A DNA stretch of 5,070 nucleotides from Syntrophomonadaceae bacterium (GTDB lineage Bacteria > Bacillota > Syntrophomonadia > Syntrophomonadales > Syntrophomonadaceae): assembly GCA_028698695.1 (NCBI GenBank), contig JAQVWB010000152.1, positions 1 through 5,070 of the forward strand. The letters run 5' to 3'. The notes beneath the pieces were generated by a model. That model ran no database searches, had not been told where the DNA came from, and saw nothing but the letters and a program-made list of their open reading frames with translations. A program made the position numbers and the translations under genes. Numbering within the stretch: the stretch's first letter is position 1; every line of letters begins with the position of its first letter. Below are positions 1-5,070 of this stretch, piece after piece.

Positions 1-642
1 CTTGATGGAGAGTTTAAAGTTGGATTTGCTGAACCAATAGAGACGAGTACTCTGCAAATAAGTTTAAACCGGACGGGCACCTTAAAGACGCCAGTTCAGA
101 ACCAATCCTCGGTGGCGTTCACTTATGAGCTCACACAGAATAATAGCAGCCTTAGTGTAAAAACTAATGCCTTGCTGGAATATGGCACCTATTATGAGTT
201 GGTATTGGCGGCAGGTTTGAAGGACATTCAAGGAAACACCACTGCAACTGAAGAAAAAGTTGCCTTCTGCACGGTTCCATTTAAGCAGCCGGTTTATAAG
301 GTAACAAAGAATGGTCAGGAAGTTAATAGTGTGCAATTAGGTGAGTCTTACCAATTAGTTGCTACGCTGGAAAACGGCAGCGATAAAACGCAAACAGTTG
401 ACGCAATTCTGCAATTACGCGGTGGAAAAGGTGTACGCGAAAATTACGGCGGCACCGTTTTGGCACAATCCTCTCAGGAGATCAACAAGCTGAAATCGGG
501 GGAGAATACTGATATTACAATTGACTTCACCATTCCCCAGGATATGGACAGTTTTGAAATCTGCGCAGATATTTTTGCCTGGGAAAAGGATGGCAAGAGT
601 GCCGGCAGCAAGCCCTTTCATTTCAGTTGTCCGGTTGAATAA
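1..642 (+). CDS. Ig-like-domain surface protein, C-terminal part (5' end outside window)
   Basis: The frame is open from the first base and ends at TAA 640-642, so these are the last 213 residues of a longer protein. A GTG at 112 begins a shorter reading of the same frame, but coding continues upstream of it without a stop and there is no ribosome site there. Visible residues 1-92 resemble a bacterial SbsA/Big_5-type Ig-like domain: an 'EPI-x-x-STL' segment near the start, and near its end 'YGTYYELVLAAGLKDIQGN' followed by a strand ending in FCTV. Residues about 95-213 look like a second all-beta module, with an 'IDFTIPQDMDSFEI' stretch of the kind seen in BsuPI/intracellular-proteinase-inhibitor-like Ig folds; this second assignment is tentative. 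No SLH repeat, LPXTG or membrane anchor is seen in this part, so any anchor must lie in the missing N-terminal region. The next gene, an SLH protein with a similar Ig-like module, starts 54 bases downstream with no terminator between, suggesting co-transcription. Role inferred: exported structural or adhesive surface protein. Confidence 0.72.
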   Translation, partial: LDGEFKVGFAEPIETSTLQISLNRTGTLKTPVQNQSSVAFTYELTQNNSSLSVKTNALLEYGTYYELVLAAGLKDIQGNTTATEEKVAFCTVPFKQPVYKVTKNGQEVNSVQLGESYQLVATLENGSDKTQTVDAILQLRGGKGVRENYGGTVLAQSSQEINKLKSGENTDITIDFTIPQDMDSFEICADIFAWEKDGKSAGSKPFHFSCPVE

Positions 643-696
643 GCGGCAGACTGAATAAAGACACAGTTTTTTTAAAGCAAAAGGAGGGGAAGTTTT

Positions 697-2502
697 ATGG
701 CGCGTAAGTTAAGGCTAGCGGCTCTTATATCCTTATTGATGGTAGCCGTGATAGCGTCTCAGGTTTTGGCGGCACCTTCGGTTCGATTTACTTTAAATGG
801 TGCCAAAGAAAGATTTAACGCCGGTGCAGTACTGATGCTATATGGGCGAGCCGAAGATAGTGGTATGGCACTACCGGACACAGATATATTAATCAAAGTA
901 GCTTCTGGTGGCAACCAGATTTACTGGTCACAAACCCGCAGTGATTATAACGGATATTTTAGAACCAATTTTAATCTGCCGGCTGATGCTTCCGGCAATA
1001 TGTCGGTATCGATTACGGCATTGGAGAAAACCGAAACTAAAAGCTACAACTTGGGTGTTTCGGAGTCGGGATTAATATTTGCCAATATTGGCTTTTCAAA
1101 TAGCATTGTCAACCAACGGGTTCCGATTACTGCCAACGAAATATTACTCGTGTTTGACAGCAACGTTAACTATTTTAAAAATAATTCAGCCAATGCGGAT
1201 CTTAAATTTTTGGGGCAAAATGAGAGAAATGCTGATTGTGCAAGGATTTATGAAAAGGAAACCGGTAAGCGTTTGAATACATCAGTAACATTGGTTTCCA
1301 ACGACTCTGAAGGACTGCAGGAGATAAGTTTTTACAAGCTGGATGGAACCCAGGACTCGAATATTCGAAGGAGAATTATACCAGTTACTCTAAATGAATC
1401 CCTGCAATATAATACCACCTATCGCGTGGCAATCAGCGCTGACATGGCAGCCAACAACAGCGGTACACTGAGTCAGAACGAGGTAGTTGAGTTCACTACC
1501 GAATCAAAATCTAATCCATACACGATAATCCCGGTGACGGAACAGAGTATCACCAGTAACGGAGGTACTATCAGCCAAAACAGTGTTACCATAGTTATTC
1601 CGCCTAACGCAGTCAGCAGTGATATTATGGTTTCAGTAGATAAGATTTCCGATCCATCGGGGCTGCCATTAGACAATTTGAGTCAATTGCTTAGCGATGT
1701 ATTTGAAATTGTCAAGGACAAGTTGGGGGATTTCAGCAAACCGGTTACGCTGACCTTAACCTTCGATAAGTCCAAAGTGGATACGGACAAGTATGACATA
1801 AACATCTGTTACCTGGATGAGAAAGAGGGTAAATGGATTCCGTTGGAAAATTTAAAGCTTGATCTGGCAAACGGTAAGATAAGCGGGGAAACCAGACATT
1901 TTACCAAGTTTGCAGTCATGGCAGTGAAAAAAGCCGAAGAAGAAAAGCCTTTACCGACGCCGGTTGAGACTCAGGAAGTGAGTTTAAACGATATTCAAGG
2001 CCACTGGGCGGAGGAGTATATCGTGGAACTGGCTACTTCCGGAGTTATAGGCGGATATCCTGATGGTACCTTTAAGCCTGACCAGGGGATTAGCCGGGCG
2101 GAGTTTGCAACTATTCTGGTTAAAGCCTTCCAGTTACCTGAGGTAGACGGTAAAGAATTTGCTGATACTAGCGAACACTGGGCGGGGAAATCCATAGCTA
2201 CGACAGCAGCCCACGGAATAGTAAGTGGTTACAGTGATAGCAAATTCGGTCCCGATGACCCTATCACCCGAGAACAAATGGCAGTGATGATAGTCAAGGC
2301 GGCTAAACTGGTTGAAACCGAGCAGGAATTAACCTTTGCTGACCAGGCGGAAATTTCTGCATGGGCGAAAGGGTTTGTGGCCACTGCCAGTAATAATGAA
2401 CTAATTAGTGGTTATCCGGACAACACTTTCCGTCCGCAAAAGGGTGCCAGTCGGGCAGAGGCAGTTACTGTAATTATCAAAGCTATAAAACCGGCCCACT
2501 GA
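697..2502 (+). CDS. S-layer homology (SLH) domain surface protein with Ig-like and ZU5-like modules
   Basis: A 601-residue exported protein. ATG 697 is supported by the Shine-Dalgarno AAGGAGGGG (681-689), 7 bases upstream. Residues 1-26 form a classical signal peptide: MARKLR basic start, hydrophobic core, likely cleavage after VLA-A. Residues about 27-120 are a beta-rich module. About 130-268 resemble a Big_5/SbsA-type Ig-like domain ending in 'VVEFTTES'. About 283-410 resemble a ZU5-type module ('SNGGTISQNSVTIVIPPNA'). A charged, proline-containing linker (about 411-428) leads to three SLH repeats at about 430-475, 488-535 and 547-597. Each has the GYxDxxF turn (GYPDGTF, GYSDSKF, GYPDNTF) and the SRAE/TREQ/SRAE motif (residues 466-469, 524-527, 585-588). 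SLH trimers bind pyruvylated secondary cell-wall polymer, so the protein should sit in the S-layer or cell wall with its N-terminal modules outward. The N-terminal modules show no catalytic motif, and the substrate or partner is unknown. Module boundaries are by eye; the SLH call is secure. Confidence 0.93.
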   Translation: MARKLRLAALISLLMVAVIASQVLAAPSVRFTLNGAKERFNAGAVLMLYGRAEDSGMALPDTDILIKVASGGNQIYWSQTRSDYNGYFRTNFNLPADASGNMSVSITALEKTETKSYNLGVSESGLIFANIGFSNSIVNQRVPITANEILLVFDSNVNYFKNNSANADLKFLGQNERNADCARIYEKETGKRLNTSVTLVSNDSEGLQEISFYKLDGTQDSNIRRRIIPVTLNESLQYNTTYRVAISADMAANNSGTLSQNEVVEFTTESKSNPYTIIPVTEQSITSNGGTISQNSVTIVIPPNAVSSDIMVSVDKISDPSGLPLDNLSQLLSDVFEIVKDKLGDFSKPVTLTLTFDKSKVDTDKYDINICYLDEKEGKWIPLENLKLDLANGKISGETRHFTKFAVMAVKKAEEEKPLPTPVETQEVSLNDIQGHWAEEYIVELATSGVIGGYPDGTFKPDQGISRAEFATILVKAFQLPEVDGKEFADTSEHWAGKSIATTAAHGIVSGYSDSKFGPDDPITREQMAVMIVKAAKLVETEQELTFADQAEISAWAKGFVATASNNELISGYPDNTFRPQKGASRAEAVTVIIKAIKPAH

Positions 2503-2513
2503 TTTTTAAAAGA

Positions 2514-2551
2514 AAAAACTCCTTCCAGACTCTGATCTGGGAGGAGTTTTT
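2514..2551 (+). terminator. Rho-independent terminator after the SLH gene
   Basis: A 16-bp stem (2514-2529 with 2536-2551) with a 6-base loop and a single G-T wobble. The 5' arm begins AAAAACTCC and the 3' arm ends GGAGTTTTT, giving the U-tract of an intrinsic terminator 11 bases after the stop codon. Because the 5' arm begins with an A-tract it could also work on the opposite strand, but no - strand gene arrives there in this window. It separates the surface-protein genes from the smpB promoter. Confidence 0.9.
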
Positions 2552-2570
2552 CTACAAAAGGCCGGTGTCC

Positions 2571-2599
2571 TTGACCATGGTACGAATTTTAGCTATAAT
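2571..2599 (+). promoter_or_regulatory. SigA-type promoter for smpB
   Basis: TTGACC (2571-2576), a 17-base spacer and a perfect TATAAT (2594-2599), placed just after the upstream terminator. Predicted transcription start is near 2606, leaving a leader of about 100 bases before smpB. In many Firmicutes smpB follows rnr (RNase R); here no rnr is present, so this promoter would give smpB its own transcription. Assignment is by consensus match and position only. Confidence 0.7.
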
Positions 2600-2705
2600 C
2601 AGGAGTGAAACAAAGAAGTCGACAACCCTGGCCTTGGAACAGTGTATGCGCATCTGAGGTGAGGGTTTATTTTTCCCTGAAAACTAGCAAAAAGGTGTAA
2701 TGAGC

Positions 2706-3182
2706 ATGGGCAAGAAGACAGGTATCAAACCGGTGATTGAAAATCGTCGCGCCCGGTTTGAATATCATATAAAAGAAAACTTTGAAGCCGGGCTGGTACT
2801 GGCAGGAACTGAGGTAAAATCGCTGCGGGCCGGCAAAGGTAATCTTAAGGATGCCTATGCCACTATTAGGGATGGGGAAGCCTGGATTATTAATTTTCAC
2901 ATTAGCCCTTATGAAAAAGGCAACCAGTTTAACCACGATCCCCTGCGGCCCAAGAAACTGCTGTTGCATCGTCAGGAGATAAACCGGTTGCTGGGCTTGC
3001 AGAAGGAAAAAGGCTATACCCTGATTCCGCTAAAGATATATTTCAAAGAAGGCCGGGCTAAAGTTGATCTGGCAGTGGCAGTGGGTAAAAAACTGTATGA
3101 TAAGCGTGAGGATATGGCCGAACGTGATGCCAACCGTACTATTGCCCGAGCTATCAGGGAAAGGGACAAAAGCCAGTTATAA
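2706..3182 (+). CDS. smpB: SsrA-binding protein SmpB
   Basis: SmpB (158 aa, normal length 150-160) binds the tRNA-like domain of tmRNA and delivers it to stalled ribosomes for trans-translation. Its C-terminal tail occupies the empty mRNA channel. Family signatures seen: 'ENRRARFEYHI' near the N-terminus, 'GTEVKSLRAGKGNLKDAYA', 'HISPYEKGNQFNHDPLRPKKLLLH', and 'GRAKVDLAVAVGKKLYDKRE' leading to the basic tail 'RDANRTIARAIRERDK'. Two in-frame ATGs exist, at 2700 and 2706. The Shine-Dalgarno-like AAAGGTG (about 2691-2697) is only about 2 bases from the first but about 8 from the second, and family members usually start M-(A/G)-K-K, so 2706 is chosen; 2700 would add Met-Ser. The gene is complete with no odd residues. 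Its partner RNA gene ssrA follows about 145 bases downstream on the same strand, the common smpB-ssrA arrangement. Confidence 0.97.
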   Translation: MGKKTGIKPVIENRRARFEYHIKENFEAGLVLAGTEVKSLRAGKGNLKDAYATIRDGEAWIINFHISPYEKGNQFNHDPLRPKKLLLHRQEINRLLGLQKEKGYTLIPLKIYFKEGRAKVDLAVAVGKKLYDKREDMAERDANRTIARAIRERDKSQL

Positions 3183-3185
3183 AAG

Positions 3186-3214
3186 GTGACAAACGGGTAT
3201 AAATGTATTACAAT
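3186..3214 (+). promoter_or_regulatory. Probable ssrA promoter
   Basis: GTGACA (3186-3191), a 17-base spacer and TACAAT (3209-3214); each box matches the SigA consensus at 5 of 6 positions. It would start transcription near 3221, leaving a leader of about 106 bases to be removed by 5' processing (RNase P in known systems). A weaker alternative is TTGAAA (3266-3271) with TTTATT (3289-3294), also 17 bases apart, which would start near 3301 and leave a much shorter leader. Read-through from smpB is also possible, as no terminator is seen between the genes. Confidence 0.42.
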
Positions 3215-3326
3215 TACAGTAATGGCGGGCATATTGTTTAACCGAACAGTTATAAGTCCTGACAGTTGAAAACTGAATAGCAGCTCATTTTATTTTGAGT
3301 CAGCTGTTACCCCTGTTTTAAGAAAT

Positions 3327-3676
3327 GGGGGCGTAATGGTTTCGACGGGGGAATAGGTGGGTTGAGTAGCGAGCCGAGTTGTCGCCAGCTCGTAAAAAAG
3401 GTGAAAAAACAATTAACTGCAGAAGATAATTTTGCACTAGCCGCGTAAGCGGCTCGTCCGGCCAGGTTTCCTAACGGCTTGGTGCAGGGCGTCACATAGT
3501 TAGGGTACCCTGAAGCCTTCTTTCTCGAGGGGCTTTAAGGGGAAATTAATCGGGGATAGCTCTGAGGAGCCTGTTCGTGGGCGTCGGATGAGCGAACTTT
3601 AAAACACGAACTGCGCTCGGAGAGACTCAGCTGGTCTTTCTTTCGGACGGGGGTTCGACTCCCCCCGCCTCCACCA
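3327..3676 (+). ncRNA. ssrA: Transfer-messenger RNA (tmRNA, 10Sa RNA)
   Basis: A one-piece tmRNA of 350 nt. It acts as alanine tRNA and short mRNA to free stalled ribosomes and add a degradation tag, together with SmpB encoded upstream. The conserved 5' end GGGGGCGTAATGGTTTCGAC begins at 3327. The 7-bp acceptor stem pairs 3327-3333 (GGGGGCG) with 3666-3672 (CGCCTCC, one G-U), followed by discriminator A and an encoded CCA (3674-3676). The T arm has a 5-bp stem 3649-3653/3661-3665 and loop TTCGACT (3654-3660). The tag frame is at 3419-3448, and its stop lies in the loop of hairpin GCCGC-GTAA-GCGGC, the usual position in helix 5. The 3' end abuts a decayed recombinase gene on the opposite strand, which marks this gene as an integration site, yet the RNA itself appears intact because the element restored the full 3' end. 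No U-tracted terminator is visible directly after it. Confidence 0.97.
3419..3448 (+). other. tmRNA tag-peptide reading frame (AEDNFALAA)
   Basis: Resume codon GCA at 3419-3421, then GAA GAT AAT TTT GCA CTA GCC GCG and stop TAA (3446-3448). The tag reads AEDNFALAA and ends in the ALAA degron recognised by ClpXP-type proteases. It closely resembles tags recalled for Clostridia species. The resume codon is assigned by analogy with known tags and by its distance before helix 5; the frame remains open further upstream, so the first residue is inferred and the C-terminal end is secure. Confidence 0.85.
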
Positions 3677-4008
3677 TGTAAACCCACAACCACTTTGAGA
3701 GTTAATTCAACGTGGTCATGATATACGAGAATTTTATCAACGTAATGGTCTATATATTTCTTACACTCAGGAAGGTTCTTCTCCGTAACAAACTGTTTGA
3801 ACACGGAGAAGAGCTTTTTCATTTGTTCAGAGGTAAGCTGGGCAGTATTAGCCCTTCTTAGACTTAATTCTTTGATATGGGTCTCCACTTTAGCCTTTTC
3901 ATCCTCTAATTCAGTCATCTTCTCTTTAAATGAATCCTGAACGAACCCCTGGGCTACAGCACTAACAATATTGGTTATTTGATTCTTAGTGGCCGCGAAT
4001 AAATGCGA
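3535..4008 (-). pseudogene. Large serine recombinase, C-terminal remnant running into antisense ssrA
   Basis: Read on the - strand, the frame is open from 4008 (in-frame TGA just upstream at 4009-4011) to a stop at 3535-3537. Its first part, about residues 5-100, resembles the coiled-coil and C-terminal end of large serine recombinases: 'NQITNIVSAVAQGFVQDSFKEKM', split by eye from 'ELEDEKAKVETHIKEL', then 'TSEQMKKLFSVFKQFV', 'ECKKYIDHYVDKILVY' and 'HVELTLKVVV'. The catalytic serine domain, the recombinase domain and the zinc ribbon are missing, so it cannot be active. ATG 3918 would begin a 127-residue reading, but the homologous residues upstream of it show this is an internal methionine. 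From 3676 downward the frame enters the antisense strand of ssrA and reads 'GGGGGSRTPVRK', a non-native tail made of the T arm and acceptor stem. The convergent, abutting layout indicates a former mobile element integrated at the ssrA 3' end. Recognition is by motif only; the family call is confident, the exact breakpoint near 4009 is approximate. Confidence 0.75.
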
Positions 4009-4014
4009 TCAGCT

Positions 4015-4043
4015 TTGATAACCTAAAGAAATTCGTGTATAAT
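4015..4043 (+). promoter_or_regulatory. SigA-type promoter of the toxin-antitoxin operon
   Basis: TTGATA (4015-4020), a 17-base spacer and a perfect TATAAT (4038-4043). Predicted transcription start is near 4050, with a leader of about 24 bases before the antitoxin ATG. The promoter begins only a few bases from where the recombinase remnant breaks off, so the operon carries its own expression signal. Confidence 0.78.
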
Positions 4044-4055
4044 ATCTTTAGGTTA
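4019..4055. promoter_or_regulatory. Inverted-repeat operator over the toxin-antitoxin promoter
   Basis: A perfect 11-bp inverted repeat, TAACCTAAAGA (4019-4029) and TCTTTAGGTTA (4045-4055), separated by 15 bases. One arm starts in the -35 box and fills the spacer; the other begins just after the -10 box and covers the transcription start. The arms are 26 bp centre to centre. Phd/YefM antitoxins, alone or with their toxin, are known to repress their own promoters at palindromic sites, so this is the likely binding site. The repeat is seen directly; the binding role is inferred. Confidence 0.62.
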
Positions 4056-4073
4056 GATGAGGAGGGCGGTTAT

Positions 4074-4346
4074 ATGCCAAACATTAAATCCAGTACAGAC
4101 TTAAGGAACAACTACAATGAGATCTCTACATTCTGCCGTGAAAGCAGGGAGCCCGTTTTTATTACCAAAAATGGGCAGGGAGATTTGGCTGTTATGAGCA
4201 TTGAGACCTACGAGATGCTTAACGGCAAACTCGAACTTTACCGTCTGCTTGATGAGGGCAGGGCAGCAGTAAAAGAGGGAAGAAAGCGTCCGCTTGAAGA
4301 TGTGATGCAAGACATCAGGCAGGAAATAACTGATGGCAAACTATAG
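4074..4346 (+). CDS. Type II antitoxin, Phd/YefM family
   Basis: A 90-residue antitoxin that should bind and neutralise the RelE/ParE-like toxin encoded next and repress the operon promoter. The start is ATG 4074, preceded by GAGGAGGG (about 4058-4065) with 8 bases spacing. A GTG at 4035 extends the frame but overlaps the promoter -10 region and lies upstream of the predicted transcription start, so it is rejected. Residues 1-50 show the YefM/Phd N-terminal DNA-binding and dimerisation fold: 'SSTDLRNNYNEI', then 'EPVFITKNGQGDLAVMSIETYE'. Residues 51-90 form a charged, helix-prone tail ('LLDEGRAAVKEGRKRPLEDVMQD', split by eye), the usual toxin-binding segment. The gene overlaps the toxin gene by 14 bases, indicating translational coupling. 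It lies just outside the recombinase remnant and probably came with that element. Confidence 0.9.
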   Translation: MPNIKSSTDLRNNYNEISTFCRESREPVFITKNGQGDLAVMSIETYEMLNGKLELYRLLDEGRAAVKEGRKRPLEDVMQDIRQEITDGKL

Positions 4347-4647
4347 GGTTGACGTATCGGAACCTGCCGAAAAAGATTTGCGTGACATTGTCCGATATAT
4401 CTCTGCGCAGCTTTCAGCACCAATGACCGCATTAAAGACGATGGACAACGTTGAGGAAGCTATCATGGGTTTAGCAGTCATGCCGCAAAAATGCCCTCTT
4501 GTGACTGATGAACGGCTTGCAATGATGGGATATCGAAAGCTATTCGTAAAGAATTATATTGTCTTTTTTACTATAGATGAAAAGTCAAAGGTTGTTGATG
4601 TTGAGAGAATCCTTTATGCAAGGCGCGACTGGCATCATATCCTTTGA
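4333..4647 (+). CDS. Type II toxin, RelE/ParE family
   Basis: A 104-residue toxin of the RelE/ParE superfamily. RelE members cut mRNA on the ribosome and ParE members inhibit DNA gyrase; sequence alone does not decide which this one is. Seen: N-terminal strand 'YRVDVSEPAEKDL', two helices (about 11-30 and 31-50), and the C-terminal sheet with 'GYRKLFVKNYIVFFTIDE' (residues 66-83) and 'VVDVERILYARRDWHHIL' (87-104). Candidate functional residues are R68, K69, Y75, R92 and R97/R98. The 'ILYARRDW' ending is common in RelE/ParE partners of YefM-type antitoxins. Start ATG 4333 lies inside the end of the antitoxin gene, with AGGAA (4321-4325) 7 bases upstream. The length is normal and no frameshift or stop is seen, so the pair looks functional. 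It has no promoter of its own and would depend on the antitoxin promoter. Confidence 0.9.
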   Translation: MANYRVDVSEPAEKDLRDIVRYISAQLSAPMTALKTMDNVEEAIMGLAVMPQKCPLVTDERLAMMGYRKLFVKNYIVFFTIDEKSKVVDVERILYARRDWHHIL

Positions 4648-4720
4648 GGCTTATACTTATTGTGAAGACAATGGACGAACTGGAAGTCTACTGAGGTCAA
4701 CCGCTTGTGACTGAGGAGTT

Positions 4721-4764
4721 CAAATAAACCAGGGTTTAGTATTGCTTCTAAAACATTACCCTGG
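4721..4764 (-). terminator. Probable terminator of the - strand gene, in the convergent gap
   Basis: Read on the - strand, about 40 bases after the stop of the edge gene, CCAGGGT (4764-4758) pairs perfectly with ACCCTGG (4735-4729). An inner TTAG/CTAA helix is offset by a bulge, and TTTATTT (4728-4722) follows at once. This fits an intrinsic terminator with an imperfect stem. On the + strand the nearest T-run (4779-4784) is 14 bases past the stem, so termination of the toxin transcript here is less convincing. The rest of the 156-base gap (4648-4803) shows no gene. Confidence 0.5.
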
Positions 4765-4803
4765 CGGAGTATTACTTATTTTTTATGTTGGGTTCGGGCA
4801 TTT

Positions 4804-5070
4804 CTAGTTATCTTTTATAAATAACACCTTGCCGTTGTCCAGTGAGGGTGTCTCATCGTCAATAATCCCATAGCCGCTGGTCTTAAGTATTTGGGTAATA
4901 AACCATCCTGCCGAGCCGTCATCAGACAATTTCTCTACCACCATTTTTTCAATTGCTATAGCATGGGTCTGGCCGGAAAAGATCTCCGGGTAAGAAATGG
5001 TATACTCGACTTTGGTATCGCTAAGCTCGTTCCGGCTTTCTATGGTGATAGGACCTACCTGGGGACTTGA
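4804..5070 (-). CDS. Unrecognised protein, C-terminal 88 residues (5' end outside window)
   Basis: On the - strand a frame is open from the window's right edge to a TAG at 4806-4804, giving 88 residues that include no credible start. It has even, protein-like composition with segments such as 'GPITIESRNEL', 'VEYTISYPEIFSGQ', 'GSAGWFITQILKTSGYG' and the C-terminal 'NGKVLFIKDN'. The alternating hydrophobic pattern suggests a beta-rich domain, and the 'YTISYPEI' style is seen in exported or lipoprotein-type domains of Firmicutes, but I do not recognise the family. No membrane segment, Cys pair or catalytic motif is visible. It converges on the toxin-antitoxin operon and has a likely terminator about 40 bases past its stop. 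That it is a real gene rests on the long open frame at the edge, coding-like residue use and the terminator; function is unknown. Confidence 0.7.
   Translation of the reverse strand, partial: SSPQVGPITIESRNELSDTKVEYTISYPEIFSGQTHAIAIEKMVVEKLSDDGSAGWFITQILKTSGYGIIDDETPSLDNGKVLFIKDN

Noticed and set aside
2605..2700. A 31-codon GTG-initiated frame from the predicted smpB transcription start to a TAA that overlaps ATG 2700 (TAATG).
   Set aside because: It would have to be leaderless, has no ribosome site within the transcript, shows no recognisable peptide, and the TAATG overlap involves the less likely of the two smpB starts. Chance is the simplest reading.
3307..3495. Open frame on the - strand across the tmRNA gene.
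   Set aside because: It lies wholly over the leader and body of ssrA, has no ribosome site and no protein features; it is a shadow of the RNA gene.
3691..3718. Inverted repeat ACCAC...GTGGT with inner TTGA/TCAA just after ssrA, considered as the tmRNA terminator.
   Set aside because: It has a mismatch, is not followed by a T-run and lies inside the recombinase remnant's coding sequence, where it is explained by the codons.
4035..4073. N-terminal extension of the antitoxin from GTG 4035.
   Set aside because: It overlaps the promoter and lies upstream of the predicted transcription start, while ATG 4074 has a strong, well spaced ribosome site and matches the family's usual start.
4690..4717. 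Short direct repeat ACTGAGG on both sides of TCAACCGCTTGTG after the toxin gene.
   Set aside because: Only 7 bases, two copies, with no associated promoter or element end; it does not rise above chance.
4790..4796. GGGTTCG matching part of the tmRNA T arm, considered as the second attachment-site copy of the element.
   Set aside because: Only 7 bases match and the flanking bases do not follow ssrA, so it is not a credible direct repeat. No full copy of the ssrA 3' end occurs elsewhere in the window.

Overview
The window looks like chromosome of a Gram-positive, low-to-moderate GC Firmicute, most likely an anaerobic member of the Clostridia. The evidence is strong purine-rich Shine-Dalgarno sites, near-consensus SigA-type promoters, an S-layer-homology (SLH) surface protein, a one-piece tmRNA with a CCA-encoded 3' end and a tag that appears to read AEDNFALAA, and a Clostridia-style large serine recombinase remnant. 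Genus cannot be fixed from the sequence alone.

Left part (1-2551): two cell-surface genes in tandem on the + strand. The first is cut by the window edge and contributes the last 213 residues of an Ig-like-domain protein. The second is complete (601 aa): signal peptide, Ig-like modules, a ZU5-like module and three C-terminal SLH repeats that would dock it to the secondary cell-wall polymer. A strong intrinsic terminator closes the pair.

Middle part (2571-3676): the trans-translation locus. A good promoter (TTGACC-17-TATAAT) precedes smpB, and about 145 bases after smpB lies ssrA (tmRNA, 350 nt). SmpB and tmRNA act together to rescue stalled ribosomes and tag the incomplete proteins for degradation.

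Right part (3677-4647): an accessory segment beginning exactly at the tmRNA 3' end. First comes the decayed 3' end of a large serine recombinase gene, convergent with ssrA, whose frame runs into the antisense strand of ssrA. This is the signature of a mobile element that used the ssrA 3' end as its attachment site. Directly at the broken end of this remnant is a complete Phd/YefM-RelE/ParE type II toxin-antitoxin operon. It has its own consensus promoter, and a perfect 11-bp inverted repeat wraps the -10 box as a likely autoregulatory operator.

Right edge (4804-5070): the C-terminal 88 residues of an unrecognised protein on the - strand, followed by a likely terminator in the convergent gap with the toxin gene.

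No completely new system is evident. The points most worth a second look are the recombinase/ssrA fusion frame, the toxin-antitoxin operon sitting at the element scar, and its operator.
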